A stretch of DNA of 64,000 bases from Paenibacillus sp. 1011MAR3C5 (GTDB taxonomy: Bacteria; Bacillota; Bacilli; Paenibacillales; Paenibacillaceae): contig NZ_QZCF01000002.1 of the NCBI RefSeq assembly GCF_003591485.1, positions 903,992 to 967,991 on the forward strand. Reading direction: 5' to 3'. Under the pieces are notes generated by a model, which saw nothing but the letters and a program-made list of their open reading frames with translations, made no database searches and was not told the DNA's origin. Positions 45,916 to 55,005 of this stretch are shown one piece after another; the first letter of the stretch is position 1, and every line of letters starts with the position of its first letter. Made by a program: the position numbers and the translations under genes.

Positions 45916-47310
45916 TCAGCTCAAGTCGGAATGCCTATCATTGCCTGTCTGTGACTGATAGGCCCAGAACTCATCGAATTCTTCGCCTTTCCATATCCAA
46001 TACGCCTGAGCTTGGGTGCTATAATGATTAAAGTCAACCTTATTGCCTTCGTTTTGAGTGAACTCGTTTGTGATCATTAGTCCATCCTCATTCGCATGAA
46101 TATCGTTGTTGCTTAATTCATTGTTCCTTGTGTCGAAGGCCAGATTGATTTCACCATAACCAAGTCGCTTGGAATTGTTTTCCGAAAGTGTATTTTCAAT
46201 AATGATACAATCTTCCGTCCTTCCGCGATCTTCATCATAACCGCCCAGCGTAATGCCTGACGCACTATTATTATAAATGCGGTTAAGAGACACCTCTACA
46301 TGCGAAGTTGCACCTCCGGCATGCTCGCTGGCGAGTTCAATCCCAAAATCATTGTCGTGTATGTCATTGTCGATGATCTTGATCGCTTTGCCACCGTCCA
46401 CATAGATGCCAGCAGCTGAATACTCGTTGCCATAGGCGGGATTGCCATAAGAGGAATTATGGTATACATGATTTCCTTGAATCACACCGTTTCTTGCCTG
46501 ATCACGGGCATTATCCGGTGCCGTACCTTCAAACCCAATGATATCGACACCGATGTTGTTGTTATCGTGCACGATGTTCTGCATAACACGAAAGCCGTCT
46601 ACATTCCCATTAATCGCCATCGCTTCACTGGCGCCCAGCTTCAGGTTGTACAGCTCATTTTGGATAATCGCAATCTGGTTTAGCGGAACTTCCGAGTTAC
46701 CGTAAACAGCAATGCCATGTGCATTGCCGCCGCCTGCCTTCTGACCTGCAGTGGTTCCCATATCGTGAATGCGATTGCCTATAAGTTCAATATTTCCGCC
46801 GCTGCCGCTTACATGAATCCCGATAGGTGTGACATCAGCGGAGCTTGTATTGTAATGGCGTATCTCCAGGCCTGCTACCCGTACATAGCTCGCATTGTCA
46901 ATGCTGATGGCACCATCCTGGGTTTGCTGTACGCCTTTGCCGTCCAATATTGGGGTTTGTCCCTCTGCATTGCGTAAAGTGATGTAGCCCTGCTCTGGCG
47001 ATCCTGATTTTTCGATGCTTACGGTCTGGTGATATACGCCTTCAAGGAGAATGACGGAACGCCCTGGCTGCACGAATTCAATGGCTTTCTGGATGCTGGC
47101 GAGCGGTGCATTCATCGTTCCCGGATTGGTATCATTTCCTTGCGGCGAGACATAATAATCCCGTGCCGACGCTTCATTTATCGCTTCCAATTCTGATACA
47201 GAATCCATGACGTTACTAGGATATATCCTAGTCATGAAGTATGTGATACAAACCGACAACAGAATGAGGCAGCTAGCCCAAAACATAATCAATTTCATTT
47301 TTTTGCTCAT
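45916..47310 (-). CDS. Membrane-anchored right-handed beta-helix protein (pectate lyase-like)
   Basis: About 464 residues. An N-terminal hydrophobic anchor (LIMFWASCLILLSVCITYFM), then the DUF1565-type entry YYVSPQGNDTNPGTMNAPLA and SIQKAIEFVQPGRSVIL, then many beta-helix rungs (IGNRIHDMG, IQNELYNL, IDNDIHDND, SLNRIYNNS). This layout is that of PL9-like pectate lyases and related polysaccharide-active or binding proteins. Catalytic residues cannot be assigned by eye. ATG at 47310 after GAGGATG. Same strand as the acyltransferase-like gene upstream (66 bp). Confidence 0.85.
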   Translation of the reverse strand: MSKKMKLIMFWASCLILLSVCITYFMTRIYPSNVMDSVSELEAINEASARDYYVSPQGNDTNPGTMNAPLASIQKAIEFVQPGRSVILLEGVYHQTVSIEKSGSPEQGYITLRNAEGQTPILDGKGVQQTQDGAISIDNASYVRVAGLEIRHYNTSSADVTPIGIHVSGSGGNIELIGNRIHDMGTTAGQKAGGGNAHGIAVYGNSEVPLNQIAIIQNELYNLKLGASEAMAINGNVDGFRVMQNIVHDNNNIGVDIIGFEGTAPDNARDQARNGVIQGNHVYHNSSYGNPAYGNEYSAAGIYVDGGKAIKIIDNDIHDNDFGIELASEHAGGATSHVEVSLNRIYNNSASGITLGGYDEDRGRTEDCIIIENTLSENNSKRLGYGEINLAFDTRNNELSNNDIHANEDGLMITNEFTQNEGNKVDFNHYSTQAQAYWIWKGEEFDEFWAYQSQTGNDRHSDLS

Positions 47311-47376
47311 GATATCCACATCCTCTAAACTCAAAACTTACGTTAGTTGGTGAGACATTACACTCTCCATTAAATC

Positions 47377-48192
47377 CTAGAGCTCTCCCAGCGCATATAG
47401 GCCGCTGCCCCTGCCCAGCCTGCCGCCAGCTTGCAAATACGCTTTCGCTGCACGCCGCAAGCTCGTTTCCTCTCCATATTCGGCTGGATCTGCAGCGACT
47501 CTATTGAAGATTCGCTGCTCGGCTTCCTTCGATGATTCATCGACTTCATAAATATGGAACAGCCGCTGAAACTGTAGAATGTTCGAATCGGCCTTCAGAA
47601 TTTGTTCAAGACCGGGGTACAGCAGCCAAGTTTGGCACACAAAAACGGGCGGTATGCCTCTGAAGAATGCCCGGGCTAACGAGAAGGAATGAACCACCTC
47701 ATGCGGAGTTAACGCTTCCCCTTCCGGAATGTGGACATTCAGCACGAGCTGATTCTTCTCCACTGTCAGGTCCCCTGCCTTTAGGTCGCCTTCAATTGCG
47801 ATAGGCTGAAACTGCAGTCTGCCTAGTCGAAACAGCCTGAGCTGAACATGCTCTTGCAGCCAGTTGTACTCCTCAATGCCATACTCGCCATAAATCCGGT
47901 AACAAACCTCGCTCCAAATCCGGATATCCGAAAACGTATCGAAATAAACGTTATTGGCGATTTCTCGAACCTGGTACTCCTCATAAGCGTCCATGGCAAA
48001 TCTCACGAATAGGTAAAGCAGCATTTGCCTGTATCCCGCAACACCTTTGATGTGCTGGAAGAACGCATGGCGATCACTTAGAAATTGTCGTTTTAACTCC
48101 GTGTATTCACTCTCTTTCATACGATAATCAACAACAATCCGGCTAGCTGCCTCCCCTAACTCGATGCCATGGCAAAACGCCTTGATATCCAT
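47377..48192 (-). CDS. Acyltransferase-like protein (NAT_N/GNAT_C type)
   Basis: 271 residues from the ATG at 48192 (AGGAGAG upstream). A helical N-terminal domain and the segment YGIEEYNWLQEHVQLRLF followed by RLGRLQFQP are characteristic of proteins annotated with NAT_N and GNAT_C domains (acyltransferase domain-containing, common in carbohydrate-use clusters of Paenibacillus-like bacteria). LNVHIPEGEALTPHEVVHSF and PPVFVCQTWLLYPGLEQIL follow. Substrate unknown. Neighbouring the beta-helix gene suggests a link to polysaccharide metabolism. Confidence 0.8.
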   Translation of the reverse strand: MDIKAFCHGIELGEAASRIVVDYRMKESEYTELKRQFLSDRHAFFQHIKGVAGYRQMLLYLFVRFAMDAYEEYQVREIANNVYFDTFSDIRIWSEVCYRIYGEYGIEEYNWLQEHVQLRLFRLGRLQFQPIAIEGDLKAGDLTVEKNQLVLNVHIPEGEALTPHEVVHSFSLARAFFRGIPPVFVCQTWLLYPGLEQILKADSNILQFQRLFHIYEVDESSKEAEQRIFNRVAADPAEYGEETSLRRAAKAYLQAGGRLGRGSGLYALGEL

Positions 48193-48389
48193 TGAAATCA
48201 TCACTCTCCTCATTGAACAGATCTAGTTGCTAGATTCAGTAATGTGTTTCAACTGCATAACATAACTGCTTGAGACAAATAGTCTCATTAGAATAAGTTG
48301 CCGTCAACCTAAAATCTAACTAAGCGCAAAGTAAAATTTAATAGGGTTTAATAATTAATATCCTCGACCTATTAGCTAAGCTCCAATAA

Positions 48390-48422
48390 AAAGAGCGCAA
48401 TCCACATAGGACCACGCTCTTT
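48390..48422 (-). terminator. Terminator after the DUF2268 gene
   Basis: AAAGAGCG pairs with CGCTCTTT; on the minus strand the T-run TTTTTATTGG follows. Confidence 0.75.
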
Positions 48423-48451
48423 ACAATAGTTAACATCGTTAAATATGGATT

Positions 48452-49272
48452 TCACAATAAATCTTGATAGTCACTGCCCCTAACAATATCTTCCGCTTTA
48501 AATCGAGTCCATTTATTAACTGTTACTTCAGGATTATTTTTTAAGTAACTTTGCATAATGGAACAGTCTGATTCGGGTAAACCAATGAGGCGAAAGCATC
48601 CGCTTTTCCCTCAATAATGACGGAATTTAATAATGTATCGTCACGCACGCTGAGACTTTCCAAGGCGACAGTATGATTATATTCATGTGCCACTGTATAT
48701 TTAAGAAACTCTTCTGAAAATGTAGGATCAATATGCAATAAAATGACGTCCCTACTAAGTGCAACACCTGTTACACCACCCATCTCTCGAAGATGAGTTG
48801 TTTTATCCGGGTTAAGGGGCATAATAAAGATTGTTTTATTGCCCCCTTTAAGCAGTTTTATAGAGGTTATAATCGCTTCCTCAATGATAGAATTTATTTT
48901 TTCCTGATTGTTAAGCAATTCTATCGTGTTGTCTTCCAATTGTTGCTCGAGAAGAGTCGGCGTAAAAAAAGAATCATAGTCTTTGAACACGACCAAGTTC
49001 CTCTTCTTTGTCATATTATAGAAAGGGGCGAGCACTTTATTGTTATGCTCCTCCTTAGTGTCCAGAGAAGGATCTTCCTTGATGGAAGCCGTATAATGAA
49101 GTACTTCTTTATAAAGGGGGTTAATTTCAAATTTTCGATCTTGATGAGTAAATTCAACCGCAATTGGCTTAGGAACATTTAAATCTTCTAAAATCTTATT
49201 CGAATTGTAGTTTGTACAGCTAGTCAACAGAAATAATGTGAGCATAATCAGTAGGATGTGTAATCGCTTCAT
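48452..49272 (-). pseudogene. DUF2268 zinc-protease-like lipoprotein with internal deletion
   Basis: The intact frame (48541-49272, 243 residues) has lipobox LLTSC, then a DUF2268 domain with the metalloprotease motif VAHEYNHTV and the third ligand region IEGKADAFA. After YPNQTVP the frame runs out within a few residues (stop at 48541). The family's C-terminal end reappears in another frame as YLKNNPEVTVNKWTRFKAED ending at 48452. A block of roughly 40-60 residues thus seems deleted with a frameshift. The zinc site is complete, so some activity could remain, but the fold is probably damaged. Confidence 0.72.
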
Positions 49273-49368
49273 CTTGATCTACATTTCTTATTTTATTGTA
49301 AATCTATGATTTCTCTAATGGATTATTTCGACAAATAAGGGATTAATCCTGCTTGAGTAACAGTAAAA

Positions 49369-51039
49369 CATGACTTATGCAGTTCATGAGATTAACCGAT
49401 AATTGTGAGAATCTAAGCTTGAATAAACCGGCCACATGGTCATGGAGAGAATCTTAGGCCAGTATGCGGAAATAAGGCTTGCAAAACGGCTTGCCTCTAT
49501 GTCAAAATCGATGTAGATTCGCTTTAACCCCTTGTGGTTTCTTGTGCGAACCTGGCAACGAGTGTGGAAGAGACCGCGAACCATTTCGCCGTGGGTGTGG
49601 CTCTCATCGCTCGTTTTTTCTTTGTTTACTTGCCATAAAGCATAGGCAAGTAACGTTTCCGCAGCAAAAAGTAACTCCATATGTGCGTGCTGATGCGCTT
49701 CGGTTGTAGAATGGCACTTTTCAAAGCCAAGTTCTTGCTTGGCTGCGCGGAAAAACACTTCAATTCGCCAGCGCTTCCCGTATACTTCAAACGCCTGCTT
49801 TGGCACATCATGACGGTTGCTAATGATCAAATACGCCCCTCTGTAGGTTGCCGGCTCATCTTGGGCGTCTTCCCTTTCTTCAACCATTTCCTCGTCTTCT
49901 TTAAGGCGCATGGCGACAACGGCAGCGATTGGAACGAATCGTTGTTTCGTTACGGGCTGTCCTTTCCGTCCTTCGGCAAGATAAGGCATTTTCATATAGA
50001 TATCAGACACAGCTATGGCAGACAGACCGTTGCCCGATGCAGATAAACGCTTGTATCCTTCCTGAATAAGTTGTCGTGCTGTAACAGGCACATACCGGTC
50101 ACGACGTCCGGGGACCGTAATCTTTCGGTACAGTGCGGTATTGCGTTTGGCTTTGGTTACCCAGTCAAAGGAATGCTCTTGTAAGAAAACGAAAAAGTCT
50201 TTGCATAAATACCATCGGTCCATCGCTACCCAGAGACGACAAGTGACCGACTCACGCAGCATGAGCAACATTTGTCTGGCTAGATCAAACTTGGTTAAAC
50301 CAGCCTGATCGTCAGAAACTTTGCGCCAGACACTGTAAAACAACGGATATTCAAGTCCATTTTGGAGCACCGCCTGCAGGACAACGAGGTTCATGCACCA
50401 GCTGTATGTCTTGGATGAAGAGTCCTTGAGCCAACAAAGAAACGGTAATTTCTTCGCATAGGGATGGGCGCTGTGTGTATCGTCGAGATTAATAACATCG
50501 CCTTCCTGAAGCGCGGTTTCCCGTTCTTCTTGAAGCCTTGCAACACGCTTTTTCCCAAACGTCCGCCAGGCATGTGGAACTGTGAAGAATCGGCTAATCG
50601 TGTATTGTGCGAGTTTGTAAGGTTTAAACATGAGTTTTAGTAGAGCATCTTTGCTAGCTAGTTCGCTCATTTGTACAACCGAAGAGCATCCAGAGATTAA
50701 TCCAATGATGTACATAAAGCAAAGCATCCATGACGGAGCTCCGCTACGTTTGAATATCCCGGATTGTGTCAAGAGCAATGAAAAGTCGAACTTTTCCCAA
50801 GCGATCTCAAAATCGGCGCTCCTGCGCATTCGCCTTGAGAAAGCTTACGAAACCGTGGATCTTCAAGGGTTTGTTTCACCAAAATCTCCTATTATCTCGA
50901 AAGGTATACCCGTTAGAAAAGGTATTCTCCGCGATTATTGTGGTGATTTCCGAAAGTCAAGGGGTTTTCCGGTTTTTAGCTTACATTTCTATGACTATTA
51001 ATCGATTTCCATCACTTGGAATGAACTGCATAAGTCATG
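49369..51039 (-). mobile_element. Complete IS4-family insertion sequence (1671 bp)
   Basis: Perfect 19-bp terminal inverted repeats: CATGACTTATGCAGTTCAT at 49369-49387 and its complement at 51021-51039. Both ends are flanked by AGTAAAA (49362-49368 and 51040-51046), a 7-bp target duplication. It encodes one transposase on the minus strand. It sits in the T-rich tail of the terminator at 51046-51076. Confidence 0.93.
49384..50829 (-). CDS. IS4-family transposase
   Basis: 481 residues, apparently intact. DDE residues: first Asp in VINLDDTHSAH, second in RLWVAMDRWYLC, Glu in the IS4 signature Y-(2)-R-(3)-E-(6)-K, which is seen exactly as YGKRWRIEVFFRAAK. The gene fills most of the element; its stop codon lies within the left inverted repeat. 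Confidence 0.93.
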   Translation of the reverse strand: MRRSADFEIAWEKFDFSLLLTQSGIFKRSGAPSWMLCFMYIIGLISGCSSVVQMSELASKDALLKLMFKPYKLAQYTISRFFTVPHAWRTFGKKRVARLQEERETALQEGDVINLDDTHSAHPYAKKLPFLCWLKDSSSKTYSWCMNLVVLQAVLQNGLEYPLFYSVWRKVSDDQAGLTKFDLARQMLLMLRESVTCRLWVAMDRWYLCKDFFVFLQEHSFDWVTKAKRNTALYRKITVPGRRDRYVPVTARQLIQEGYKRLSASGNGLSAIAVSDIYMKMPYLAEGRKGQPVTKQRFVPIAAVVAMRLKEDEEMVEEREDAQDEPATYRGAYLIISNRHDVPKQAFEVYGKRWRIEVFFRAAKQELGFEKCHSTTEAHQHAHMELLFAAETLLAYALWQVNKEKTSDESHTHGEMVRGLFHTRCQVRTRNHKGLKRIYIDFDIEASRFASLISAYWPKILSMTMWPVYSSLDSHNYRLIS

Positions 51040-51045
51040 AGTAAA

Positions 51046-51076
51046 AAAGACATCACCGTTATTCGGGAATGTCTTT
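51046..51076 (-). terminator. Displaced terminator, probably of the SnoaL-like gene at 58.5 kb
   Basis: On the minus strand, AAAGACAT-N15-ATGTCTTT followed by TTTT. No minus-strand gene ends nearby. Removing 51089-58480 would place it about 30 bp after the SnoaL-like stop codon at 58492. Confidence 0.7.
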
Positions 51077-51088
51077 CATACCTTTCAA

Positions 51089-52649
51089 CCTGAATTACGA
51101 AAGTAACGCTATATAAAAAGTGCCCCTATCTTTGGTAGAATGGTGTTTGTCGGAACAACATCACCCAAAGAGAGGAGCACCCTTAAAGTGAAGTCTATCA
51201 CAAAAATCTCGAACTTGAAAACGGAATTTTCTATGAGAAATGCAACAAATTTTGCAGGCAGCAAGGTGGTGCTAGCCTTTCTCGAAACCATCGGCTTGAG
51301 CCAAGCTTTTCAGACCCTCGGTCTTTCCAAAGCAGCCAACGCGTTATTTCCTACCCATCGCATCCTCCAGTATCTCGTCATTGGCTGGTTGCTCGGGTGC
51401 GAACGCCTCTATCATTTTAAATCTCTGAGGCAAGATTCCCTCATCCGGCATGCCCTTGGCGGTCGTCTGCCCCATCATACGCTATTGAATAAAGAGTTGC
51501 TTCGCTTCGGCAAGTCGCAGGAGTCCTTCATACCGAAGTTGCGAGCACTCAATCTCGACATCATCGCACCGGCCCTGCCTGAATGCTCGATTCTCGATTT
51601 GGATTCATCCGTAGAAACCGTTTATGGCCATCAACAAGGCGCCGCTGTTGGTGTCAACAGTCATAAACGAGGACGTAAAAGTTATCATCCTTTGCTCGTT
51701 TATGAAGGAAAATCGCGCCTACTCGTCAATGCCATGCTGCGATCGGGCAATACCGGCAGTTCTACAGATGTCCTGCCGTTTGCCGAAGAGACGCTACAAC
51801 TATTAGGCGAACGAAAAGTTAGCCACGTCCGATTGACAAAGGCTTTAGCGGCGAAGAGTTCTATGCGTTCTAGGAAGCGAAATCCATCGGTCGGCAAGCT
51901 GAAATGGACGAATCGCCTTACTGAACATGTAAGAAAGTGCGAGCACTGGACGCGCTTCGTCGACGAGGATTGGATCATTGAAGGCATCGTCGTGAATTAC
52001 CAAGCCACTACCTGGAACAAAACAAGACGCGTAGCTGTCATTCGCAAAATGATGCGTTGCCATGACGATCATCCACAGCTCGAACTCGACTTATTCTGGC
52101 AGTACGAAGCCATGGTCACCACTGAAAGCTGGGAGGCTATTGATGTATGGCGCTTCTACAACCAACGCTGCTGCATGAAGAACTACATCAAAGAAGGAAA
52201 GAACGGATTTTCCATCCACCGGATCCCGACCCAATCCTTTGCCGCTAATGAGATCGATCTATTACTCAAGTTGCTGGCCTACAATCTGTTCGAGCGATTG
52301 AAACTCCAATGTTGTGATCCCATTCATCGTTCCTTTACAATCCAGCGCTTTCGGCGGGAATTCATTCTCTGTGCCGGCGTACTGGTTCGAAGCGCTCGCA
52401 GATTCACTTTAAAACTGGCCGAATCGTTCCAAAACCGATGGGCGTGGCTGCAAATGGAACGGAAAAGTATTTTTCTGGAATAATCGATAATCCCATAATT
52501 AGTCTTGGAAATACCGTTGCCTCTTCGTGTGGGGAGGGGGATTTGTAACCAACAAACTGAACCTCCCTAAATTCTACACCCACAATTGGAACTCATTCCC
52601 TGATCGTCCTGTATCCAAAGCTTGATTTTATAGGCTTTCGTAATTCAGG
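51089..52649 (+). mobile_element. IS1380-family element, copy A
   Basis: Inverted repeats CCTGAATTACGAAAG at 51089 and CTTTCGTAATTCAGG ending at 52649. Same length (1561 bp) and, wherever compared, same sequence as copy B at 56915. Confidence 0.92.
51188..52483 (+). CDS. IS1380-family transposase with paired frameshift (copy A)
   Basis: About 431 residues from the GTG at 51188 (GAGAGGAG upstream; a longer frame starts at 51140). First catalytic Asp region: SILDLDSSVETVYG. Where relatives have R-x-D-x-G-F (second Asp) this protein reads HVRLTKALAAKSSMRSRKR. The neighbouring frame of the same DNA (51836 onward) gives DKGFSGEEFYAF, a good match, followed by a stop, and the main frame resumes at VGKLKW. 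So two compensating frame changes replaced about 20 residues, including the catalytic Asp. The C-terminal part with NYIKEGKNGF is present. Probably inactive by itself. Confidence 0.88.
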   Translation: MKSITKISNLKTEFSMRNATNFAGSKVVLAFLETIGLSQAFQTLGLSKAANALFPTHRILQYLVIGWLLGCERLYHFKSLRQDSLIRHALGGRLPHHTLLNKELLRFGKSQESFIPKLRALNLDIIAPALPECSILDLDSSVETVYGHQQGAAVGVNSHKRGRKSYHPLLVYEGKSRLLVNAMLRSGNTGSSTDVLPFAEETLQLLGERKVSHVRLTKALAAKSSMRSRKRNPSVGKLKWTNRLTEHVRKCEHWTRFVDEDWIIEGIVVNYQATTWNKTRRVAVIRKMMRCHDDHPQLELDLFWQYEAMVTTESWEAIDVWRFYNQRCCMKNYIKEGKNGFSIHRIPTQSFAANEIDLLLKLLAYNLFERLKLQCCDPIHRSFTIQRFRREFILCAGVLVRSARRFTLKLAESFQNRWAWLQMERKSIFLE

Positions 52650-52682
52650 TTTAGGTTTTTCTGTCTCACTTGGATCAGGGGC

Positions 52683-52985
52683 ATGGTGACAATAATTTTC
52701 GATTCATGCTGTCTCCTTTGCGTACAGCGCTACTATTTGATCTTCAATACCGAACTAAGAGAGATCCATAAGGGAATAAAGGCGGAAGCCTTGGCCGGCT
52801 TAACCGAAATGAATGATCTGCGGCAGGTAGACTTTCGATTTATTGATTCCAGTAAAGGCCGGATTGCCGCTTTGCGCAAGCAAATGTATGAGGCGAGTAA
52901 AGAGCAGCTTCTTTACGAGAATATTTCGGAAGAAAAGCGGATACCCTCGATAGCTCTTGAGCATTTATCAACAATTTTGATGTAA
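52683..52985 (+). CDS. Unrecognised gene fragment in the transposon cargo
   Basis: Up to 100 residues. The first part looks like random translation; from about residue 25 it reads as a real protein (ELREIHKGIKAEALAGLTEM, then FRFIDSSKGRIAALRKQMYE). The end is followed by a terminator-like hairpin. It starts only 34 bp from IS1380 copy A, so the 5' part was probably cut off by the insertion. No family recognised. Confidence 0.4.
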   Translation: MVTIIFDSCCLLCVQRYYLIFNTELREIHKGIKAEALAGLTEMNDLRQVDFRFIDSSKGRIAALRKQMYEASKEQLLYENISEEKRIPSIALEHLSTILM

Positions 52986-53024
52986 AAACAGATAATTCTT
53001 CGAGCTTGGCGAGATTCCAATATG

Positions 53025-53056
53025 AAGAAGCCCGCTTTTTTTGAGCAGGCTTTCTT
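53025..53056 (+). terminator. Terminator-like hairpin after the cargo fragment
   Basis: AAGAAGCCCGC pairs with GCAGGCTTTCTT (one bulge) around a T-rich loop. Confidence 0.6.
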
Positions 53057-53347
53057 GTCATAATAAATCTCTCATGTTTCCTTTGCAATGCCAAACTTCA
53101 TAACTCTGAGAGTCCTCCTATAATGAACGTCTGTAGGACAATTGATTAATACTATACTCGACTGCACTTTGGATGAGATGCTCCTAACAGAAAATGAAAG
53201 GCCACTCTTTTGACTTCTATAAATTTTGACATAGTCTTCTCTAGGTTTAAGTCCTACCAAGTACAATAATTGTTCTCTTGCAGATCGAGATTATCCCTCA
53301 TCGAAGCTTCAATGAAATGAATGGATTTATCAAAGCCTTGGCCTTCA

Positions 53348-54705
53348 GGGTCTGTCAAGAATTTTGTGTAAACGAATTTAGAGGGTGTTGCGATGGAGGG
53401 GGACTCCGCCCCCTACCTCAGGTGCTGACCAACACGATCGGGGAAGAAAACGGACAGTTGTAGTAACATTTGTCCCCAGTTTTGAACGCGTCCTGTCCAT
53501 TTCCGTACAACATCCATTGTGGATAAATACAGCATTTTGAGCAAGGCTTCATCACTTGGGAAGATACTCTTACCTTTCGTCACCTTGCGCAGTTGACGAT
53601 GGTAGCTTTCAATGATGTTTGTTGTGTAGATGAGCTTGCGGATCTCCGGCGGATATTTGAAGAATATGGCCAACTCCTCCCAGTTGTTACGCCAGGAGCG
53701 GACGATTAGCGGATACTTTTTGCCCCACTCTTCCTCAAAGCGGTCCAGCTCTACGAGCGCTGCCTCCTCTGTCGCAGCTTTGTAGATCGGCTTCAAATCA
53801 GCGGTAACCTTCTTCAGGTCTTTGTACGAGACATAGCGCGTAGAATTGCGGATCTGGTGAATGATGCACTTTTGAATCTCCGTCTCGGGATAGCAAGCGG
53901 TATTGGCTTGCGAGAAGCCCGTCAGGTTGTCCACGCATGTGATGAGAATGTCCTGTACGCCGCGGTTTTTAAGTTCGTTTAAGACACCGAGCCAGAACTT
54001 GGCAGATTCATTCTCGCCAATCCACATGCCCAGTACATCCTTATTACCATCCAGATCGATGCCAATGACCATGTACGCCGCCTTATTTACAATGGCGCCG
54101 TCTTGCTTCACTTTGAAGTGAATGGCGTCGAGAAAAACAACCGCATACACGCTCTGCAGCGGCCGATTCTGCCATTCTTTGATCATCGGCACGATCTTGT
54201 TCGTAACGTTCGAGATTAGCGTAGGAGAGACCTCGATGCCGTACATATTCTGCAAGTGATCCTGGATTTCACGTGTGCTTACACCCTTTGCATAGAGAGC
54301 AATAATTTGGTCTTCAATGCCGGTCACGTTTGACTGATGCTTCTTCACAACAATCGGCTCAAACTCGCTCAGACGGTCGCGTGGCACGGTGATCTCTTGC
54401 TCGCCGTACTCGCTCACTACCGTTTTCTTGCTCTTGCCATTGCGGCTGTTCGGCGTTGACTTGACCTTTACATCGTGCTTCTCGTAGCCCAGATGTGTAT
54501 CCATTTCCGCCTCGAGCATCTCTTGGATCGTCTCAGCGAAAGGCTCTTTAAGCGCGTCCTGAGCGTCCTTAGCCGTAACCAAGTTATTCTCCTTGATGAA
54601 AGCACGTAGCTGCTGTTTCGTCCAAAATCCCATGTGTTCTCCCAACCTTTCTTCTTATTCCATTTTAATAGGTTTTGGAGTTTACACAAAGTATTTTACA
54701 GACTC
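53348..54705 (-). mobile_element. IS256-family insertion sequence (1358 bp) nested in the cargo
   Basis: Imperfect inverted repeats of about 26 bp: left end GGGTCTGTCAAGAATTTTG, right end (complement) GAGTCTGTAAAATACTTTG, both continuing with TGTAAAC. Flanked by GGCCTTCA at 53340-53347 and 54706-54713, the 8-bp duplication expected for IS256. The target once read through as a plus-strand frame (RSFNEMNGFIKALAF continuing TALFS). Confidence 0.92.
53413..54633 (-). CDS. IS256-family (mutator-type) transposase
   Basis: 406 residues from the ATG at 54633. Typical layout: N-terminal FAETIQEMLEAEMDTHLGYE, zinc-free DNA-binding part with NSRNGKSKKTV, then DDE core with Asp in VFLDAIHFKV, Asp in ITCVDNLTGFSQA and Glu in TTNIIESYHRQLRK. 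C-terminal KWTGRVQNWGQ motif present. Appears intact, so this element could still be active. Confidence 0.95.
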   Translation of the reverse strand: MGFWTKQQLRAFIKENNLVTAKDAQDALKEPFAETIQEMLEAEMDTHLGYEKHDVKVKSTPNSRNGKSKKTVVSEYGEQEITVPRDRLSEFEPIVVKKHQSNVTGIEDQIIALYAKGVSTREIQDHLQNMYGIEVSPTLISNVTNKIVPMIKEWQNRPLQSVYAVVFLDAIHFKVKQDGAIVNKAAYMVIGIDLDGNKDVLGMWIGENESAKFWLGVLNELKNRGVQDILITCVDNLTGFSQANTACYPETEIQKCIIHQIRNSTRYVSYKDLKKVTADLKPIYKAATEEAALVELDRFEEEWGKKYPLIVRSWRNNWEELAIFFKYPPEIRKLIYTTNIIESYHRQLRKVTKGKSIFPSDEALLKMLYLSTMDVVRKWTGRVQNWGQMLLQLSVFFPDRVGQHLR

Positions 54706-54930
54706 GGCCTTCACGGCCTTGTTCTCCTAACTCCTGAAGACATTAGTGGCATGGGGCTTTTACTTTTTCTGCAAGATTATCCTACTTGGCTAACCTAACA
54801 TGTCGTCTGTTCCGGTTTGCCTTCGCATTCTTTACACTTATCCTCACGGACAATGCAATACGCGTCCGTACTTTCACTCTTGGTGCATTGGAGACTCTCA
54901 CTCCTTAGTCAATTGCGCTGCTAAGTACAC

Positions 54931-54962
54931 AAAAAACCATAGTTCAAAACTATGAACCATGG
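54931..54962 (-). terminator. Terminator of the toxin-44-like gene
   Basis: On the minus strand, CCATGGTTCA pairs with TGAACTATGG (one mismatch) around a 6-base loop, followed by TTTTTT. Confidence 0.8.
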
Positions 54963-55005
54963 CCTTTTGACTTAAAAATACTTATTAAGAAACGTTAAAT
55001 TAATT

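Noticed and set aside
51109..51291. Minus-strand frames inside both IS1380 copies
   Set aside because: Shadows of the transposase; no independent start signals.
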